A DNA stretch of 35,006 bases, taken from Candidatus Delongbacteria bacterium. Lineage in GTDB: Bacteria > UBA4055. Numbering within the stretch: the stretch's first letter is position 1; every line of letters begins with the position of its first letter. The translations under genes and the position numbers were made by a program. The notes under the pieces were generated by a model. That model made no database searches. It saw only the letters and a list, made by a program, of their open reading frames with translations, and had not been told where the DNA came from. The stretch spans positions 1 to 35,006 of the forward strand of contig QKDR01000018.1 in assembly GCA_003252515.1 (NCBI GenBank). Direction: 5' to 3'. This document shows, one piece after another, positions 31,873 through 35,006 of this stretch.

Positions 31873-33089
31873 AAAAGATCTTATTTCTTACACTTGCGAA
31901 TTTCGAAGATATTAATAAGCGTGGTATTTACCCAGATCTCGTCAGAACTCTCGCAGATAATAATTGTGAAGTATTTGTTGTTACTCCAAGAGAAAAAAGA
32001 ACAAGACTAAATACAGAATTATCCGAATATAAAAACATTAAGGTTCTAAAAGTTAAAACTGGTAATATCACGAAGTGTAATTTTATACAAAAAGGTATAT
32101 CTACTCTTAGAATTGAATCACAGTTTTTTAAAGCAATAAAGAAGTATTTGAATGAAACTAAATTTGATATGGTAATGTACTCAACACCACCAATAACATT
32201 TATAAAAATTATTGAATATATTAAAAAACGGGATAAAACAATCTCTTATCTTATTCTTAAAGATATTTTCCCTCAGAATGCAGTTGATATTGAACTTATA
32301 AAACGAGACGGATTACTTCACAAATATTTCAGGAAGAAAGAAAAGAAGCTTTATGATATTTCAGATCATATTGGATGTATGTCCGAAGGAAATGTTAGAT
32401 ATATACTCTCAAATAATCCAGAATTAAGTAAAGAAAAATTAGAAGTTTTTCCAAATTCAATCATACCGATCGAAAGACAAAAAAGAAAACAAAAATACCC
32501 TGAGATTTTAAAAAAATATAATATTCCTGAGAACTCGGTTTTATTTGTTTACGGCGGTAACCTCGGAAAACCGCAGGGAATAAACTTCCTGCTTGAAGTC
32601 GCGGATAACTTTTATAAAGTCGAAAACGGATACCTGCTGATAGTAGGCAGCGGTACAGAATATAATAGAATACAAAAACACATTGTAGAAAGAAAAACAA
32701 AGAATTGTACCTTATTAAACATACTGCCGAAAAAAGAATATGATCAACTTATTAACAACGCTGATGTCGGTCTGATATTCTTAGATAATAGGTTCACAAT
32801 ACCTAACTTCCCTTCAAGACTTACTTCATATATGGAAAATTCGATGCCAATATTAGCTGCAACTGATTCTGTAACAGATATAAAAGATGTCATTGTCAAA
32901 TCAGGCAGCGGGTTCTGGTCAGAAAGCGGAGATATAAACAGTATTATCTATAATGCGAATATATTATCAAAAGATACGGAACTCCGAACTAAAATGAGTG
33001 AAAACAGTAGAAAGTATCTTGAAGATAATTATGATATAAGAAATTGCATAAAAATTCTACTAAGAGATTATGAACATAATGGTCTTTAA
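31869..33089 (+). CDS. Glycosyltransferase, GT4 family (WbuB/WcaI-like)
   Basis: GT-B-fold retaining glycosyltransferase of 406 residues. The N-domain has MVMYSTPPITFIKIIEYI and LILKDIFPQNAVDI, wording typical of WbuB-type enzymes that add a sugar to an amino-sugar acceptor. The C-domain has VFVYGGNLGKPQGINFLLEVA, LLIVGSGTEYNRI and FPSRLTSYMENSMPILAA. It probably adds the second sugar to the lipid-linked amino sugar made by the preceding gene product; the exact donor is not readable. Its ATG overlaps the previous stop by four bases and its stop lies within the next gene, so translation is coupled. Confidence 0.88.
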   Translation: MKKILFLTLANFEDINKRGIYPDLVRTLADNNCEVFVVTPREKRTRLNTELSEYKNIKVLKVKTGNITKCNFIQKGISTLRIESQFFKAIKKYLNETKFDMVMYSTPPITFIKIIEYIKKRDKTISYLILKDIFPQNAVDIELIKRDGLLHKYFRKKEKKLYDISDHIGCMSEGNVRYILSNNPELSKEKLEVFPNSIIPIERQKRKQKYPEILKKYNIPENSVLFVYGGNLGKPQGINFLLEVADNFYKVENGYLLIVGSGTEYNRIQKHIVERKTKNCTLLNILPKKEYDQLINNADVGLIFLDNRFTIPNFPSRLTSYMENSMPILAATDSVTDIKDVIVKSGSGFWSESGDINSIIYNANILSKDTELRTKMSENSRKYLEDNYDIRNCIKILLRDYEHNGL

Positions 33090-34077
33090 TGTTGCCGCTG
33101 AAAATAGAGGCGCATTATCAATACTGAATGATTTTTATGAAGAATTTAAAAAAGACTCTTCGAATAACTATTTCATAGTTCTCAGTAAACCAGATTTGCC
33201 CGAAATTGATAACATAAAAGTCCTAAGATTCCCATGGGTAAAAAAAAACTGGCTATACCGTTTATATTTTGATTGTTTCGTGGCAGGAAAGCTTGTAGAA
33301 GCAAATAATATTGACGAAGTATTCTCAATGCAGAACATTGCTATACCAAAAATAAAAGTGAGACAAAAAATCTATTTACATCAACCTTTACCTTTTGTTG
33401 ATATCAGGTTTAGTTTATTTAAATATCCGCTGCTCTGGGTATATCAAAACATAGTAAGTAAGCTAATATATAGGTCAATTAGAATCGCTGATGAAGTAAT
33501 TGTACAGACAGAGTGGATGAAAAAAGCGTGCGTTAATAGGGCAAATATTATCGATTTGGACAAAATAAAAATCTTACCACCAAAAATAAATATCGGAATT
33601 AAGAAAAAATATATAAAGAATATAGATGATATTTCTACTTTTTTTTACCCTGCTAGCGGTGTCTTTTTTAAAAATCATAATGTGATTATTGAGGCCTGTA
33701 AGATATTAAGAAATGAGAATATAACAAATTATAAAGTCGTTTTTAGCTTAAATGGAAATGAGAACACGAATATCTCTAAACTTAAAGATAAATGCTTAGA
33801 TCTTGGTTTGCCTGTCATTTTTGCCGGTAACCTTAGCAGAGAAGAGGTGTTCGAGTATTATTCAATATCTTTACTAATATTTCCTTCTTATATCGAGACA
33901 TTCGGATTACCTCTGCTTGAAGCGAAATTACACGATACTCCAATTATTGCATCTGATTGCCCTTTCTCGCACGAAATACTCGATAATTATAATAATGTTG
34001 TTTTCTTTAATCCTTTTAATCCGTATGAATTAGCAGATCTGATGATCAATAATATAAGAAACATTGTAGAACTATGA
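33070..34077 (+). CDS. Glycosyltransferase, GT4 family
   Basis: A 335-residue GT-B protein. The first half is strongly AT-rich and poorly conserved. The C-terminal half has the Glycos_transf_1 pattern FFYPASGVFFKNHNVIIEA, VIFAGNLSREEVFEYYS, and IETFGLPLLEAKLHDTPIIA with the donor-binding Glu region. Two starts are possible: ATG 33070 (20-base overlap with the previous gene) or ATG 33079. The family N-terminus does not decide, and I keep the longer one. Its stop overlaps the next ATG. The donor sugar is unknown. Confidence 0.87.
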   Translation: MNIMVFNVAAENRGALSILNDFYEEFKKDSSNNYFIVLSKPDLPEIDNIKVLRFPWVKKNWLYRLYFDCFVAGKLVEANNIDEVFSMQNIAIPKIKVRQKIYLHQPLPFVDIRFSLFKYPLLWVYQNIVSKLIYRSIRIADEVIVQTEWMKKACVNRANIIDLDKIKILPPKINIGIKKKYIKNIDDISTFFYPASGVFFKNHNVIIEACKILRNENITNYKVVFSLNGNENTNISKLKDKCLDLGLPVIFAGNLSREEVFEYYSISLLIFPSYIETFGLPLLEAKLHDTPIIASDCPFSHEILDNYNNVVFFNPFNPYELADLMINNIRNIVEL

Positions 34078-35006
34078 AAGATAAAGTACTGATGTTTGTC
34101 TTTAATGACATAAATATAGATTCTCGTGTTCAGAGATCAGCTGAAACTTTATCTTCATTTTGTGATTTGACTTTAGTGAGTTGTGGTAGTTCAGAATTTT
34201 ATTCAGATAAATACAAAAGTACACAGTTCAACATAAAAATCAAATCGAACTTGGTTAAGTACTTCATTTTTGTAATTCGTTTATTTTTTTTGCAAATTTG
34301 CAAAAAAAAATATAAACTTATATATGCGCATGATTTCTTTGGAGCGTTACCATTGTTTCTATTAAAAGTATTTGGTAAATCTGAAAAGTATGTATACGAT
34401 GCTCACGAATTATATATACCTGAAGATACTGTTAAATTTACCATCAGGGATAAATTCTTTTACTTCTGGGAAAAATACGCAATAAGAACAGCTAATATTG
34501 TCATAAGCGCTCATGAGAAAAGAGCGGAAATAATGAAAAACCACCATAAATTGTCAGAAAAACCGTTAGTTATCAGGAACATATCAATATATTCAGAAAC
34601 TGATCCTCCTGTTTCCGATAAAATGAAATTACTCAACGATTTCTTAAAAAAAGAAGGTTTAACGATAGCTTACGCTGGTGCAATCACACATGACCGGAAG
34701 ATTGAAACTCTGGTAGATTTGATAATCAAATCAAATAAGAAATATAAAATGATTTTAATAGGCTATGGACAGGCTGTAGATACTATAAAACAAAAAATCA
34801 AAGATAGTAATGCTGATAATATCTTATACCTTGGACCAATGAAATATAAAGAGATACCTAACTATCTAAAACTTTGCGACATTGGATACATTTCATACCC
34901 AAATAAGGGTTTAAACAACATGTACTGTGCACCAAATAAAATCTATGAATATGCAAGCGTCGGATTACCGATGATAGCTCCATACAACCCTACAATAGAA
35001 TATGAA
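34074..35006 (+). CDS. Glycosyltransferase, GT4-like (3' end outside window)
   Basis: ATG 34074 overlaps the preceding stop (ATGA). The frame stays open for 311 codons to the window edge. The translation starts MKDKVLMFVFNDINIDSRVQ. It contains LIYAHDFFGALPLFLL and YVYDAHELYIPED, which match the N-domain of glycosyltransferases that begin NDxxxDxRV. The C-domain has TIAYAGAITHDRKIETL, MILIGYGQ, NILYLGPMKYKEIPNYL and APNKIYEYASVGLPMIAP, the nucleotide-sugar binding part. It is the third consecutive glycosyltransferase of the operon, which continues past the window. The donor is unknown. Confidence 0.87.
   Translation, partial: MKDKVLMFVFNDINIDSRVQRSAETLSSFCDLTLVSCGSSEFYSDKYKSTQFNIKIKSNLVKYFIFVIRLFFLQICKKKYKLIYAHDFFGALPLFLLKVFGKSEKYVYDAHELYIPEDTVKFTIRDKFFYFWEKYAIRTANIVISAHEKRAEIMKNHHKLSEKPLVIRNISIYSETDPPVSDKMKLLNDFLKKEGLTIAYAGAITHDRKIETLVDLIIKSNKKYKMILIGYGQAVDTIKQKIKDSNADNILYLGPMKYKEIPNYLKLCDIGYISYPNKGLNNMYCAPNKIYEYASVGLPMIAPYNPTIEYE

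Noticed and set aside
1-35006. CRISPR array, prophage, insertion sequence or defence island
   Set aside because: Reading all gaps and genes I found no regularly spaced repeats, transposase, integrase, phage structural gene or restriction system.

Overview
The window is ordinary chromosomal DNA from a diderm (Gram-negative-type) bacterium using the standard bacterial code. Evidence for an outer membrane is the ExbB-ExbD-ExbD-TonB cluster, a predicted outer-membrane barrel ending in Phe, and several secreted proteins. The exbB-exbD-exbD-tonB order and a membrane vWA/GATase-like protein suggest the Fibrobacterota-Chlorobiota-Bacteroidota side of the tree or a nearby uncultured phylum; this is inference, since no rRNA is present. 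I found no tRNA, rRNA, CRISPR array, insertion sequence or phage gene, and no gene-free stretch above about 225 bases.

Layout: 1-7115 (all minus) holds metG (cut by the window edge), a UMF1-type MFS transporter, two secreted/membrane proteins of unknown role, purD, then the tonB-exbD-exbD-exbB energy-transduction operon. 7337-10249 (plus) is aspS-xseB-fmt, in which fmt appears to start at an ATA codon overlapping the xseB stop. 10439-12373 (minus) is a membrane-anchored multi-zinc-ribbon protein. 12534-23443 (plus) is priA, two membrane proteins (one with a vWA MIDAS motif), radA, nnrE/nnrD and a long Rel/SpoT alarmone enzyme with an atypical motif.

23446-35006 is a surface-glycan region. 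The minus strand carries a PglE/EpsN-like aminotransferase and a 590-aa PglF-like dehydratase. After two outer-envelope proteins (26533-29122), a tightly packed plus-strand operon carries a MaoC-like protein, a CitE-like CoA-ester lyase, a PglD-like acetyltransferase, a PglC-like phosphoglycosyl transferase and three GT4-type glycosyltransferases, the last cut by the window edge. PglF, E, D and C together would make UDP-N,N'-diacetylbacillosamine (or a close relative) and load it on a lipid carrier; the glycosyltransferases would extend it. The MaoC/CitE pair at the head of the operon is the most intriguing part: it may make or remodel an acyl-CoA used to decorate the glycan. DNA becomes clearly more AT-rich in the glycosyltransferase part.

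Regulatory signals visible by eye include sigma-70-like promoters before most transcription units, four strong intrinsic terminators, a perfect dyad at the predicted start of the exb operon, and two promoters (priA and the 26533 gene) placed so close to the ATG that leaderless transcripts are predicted.
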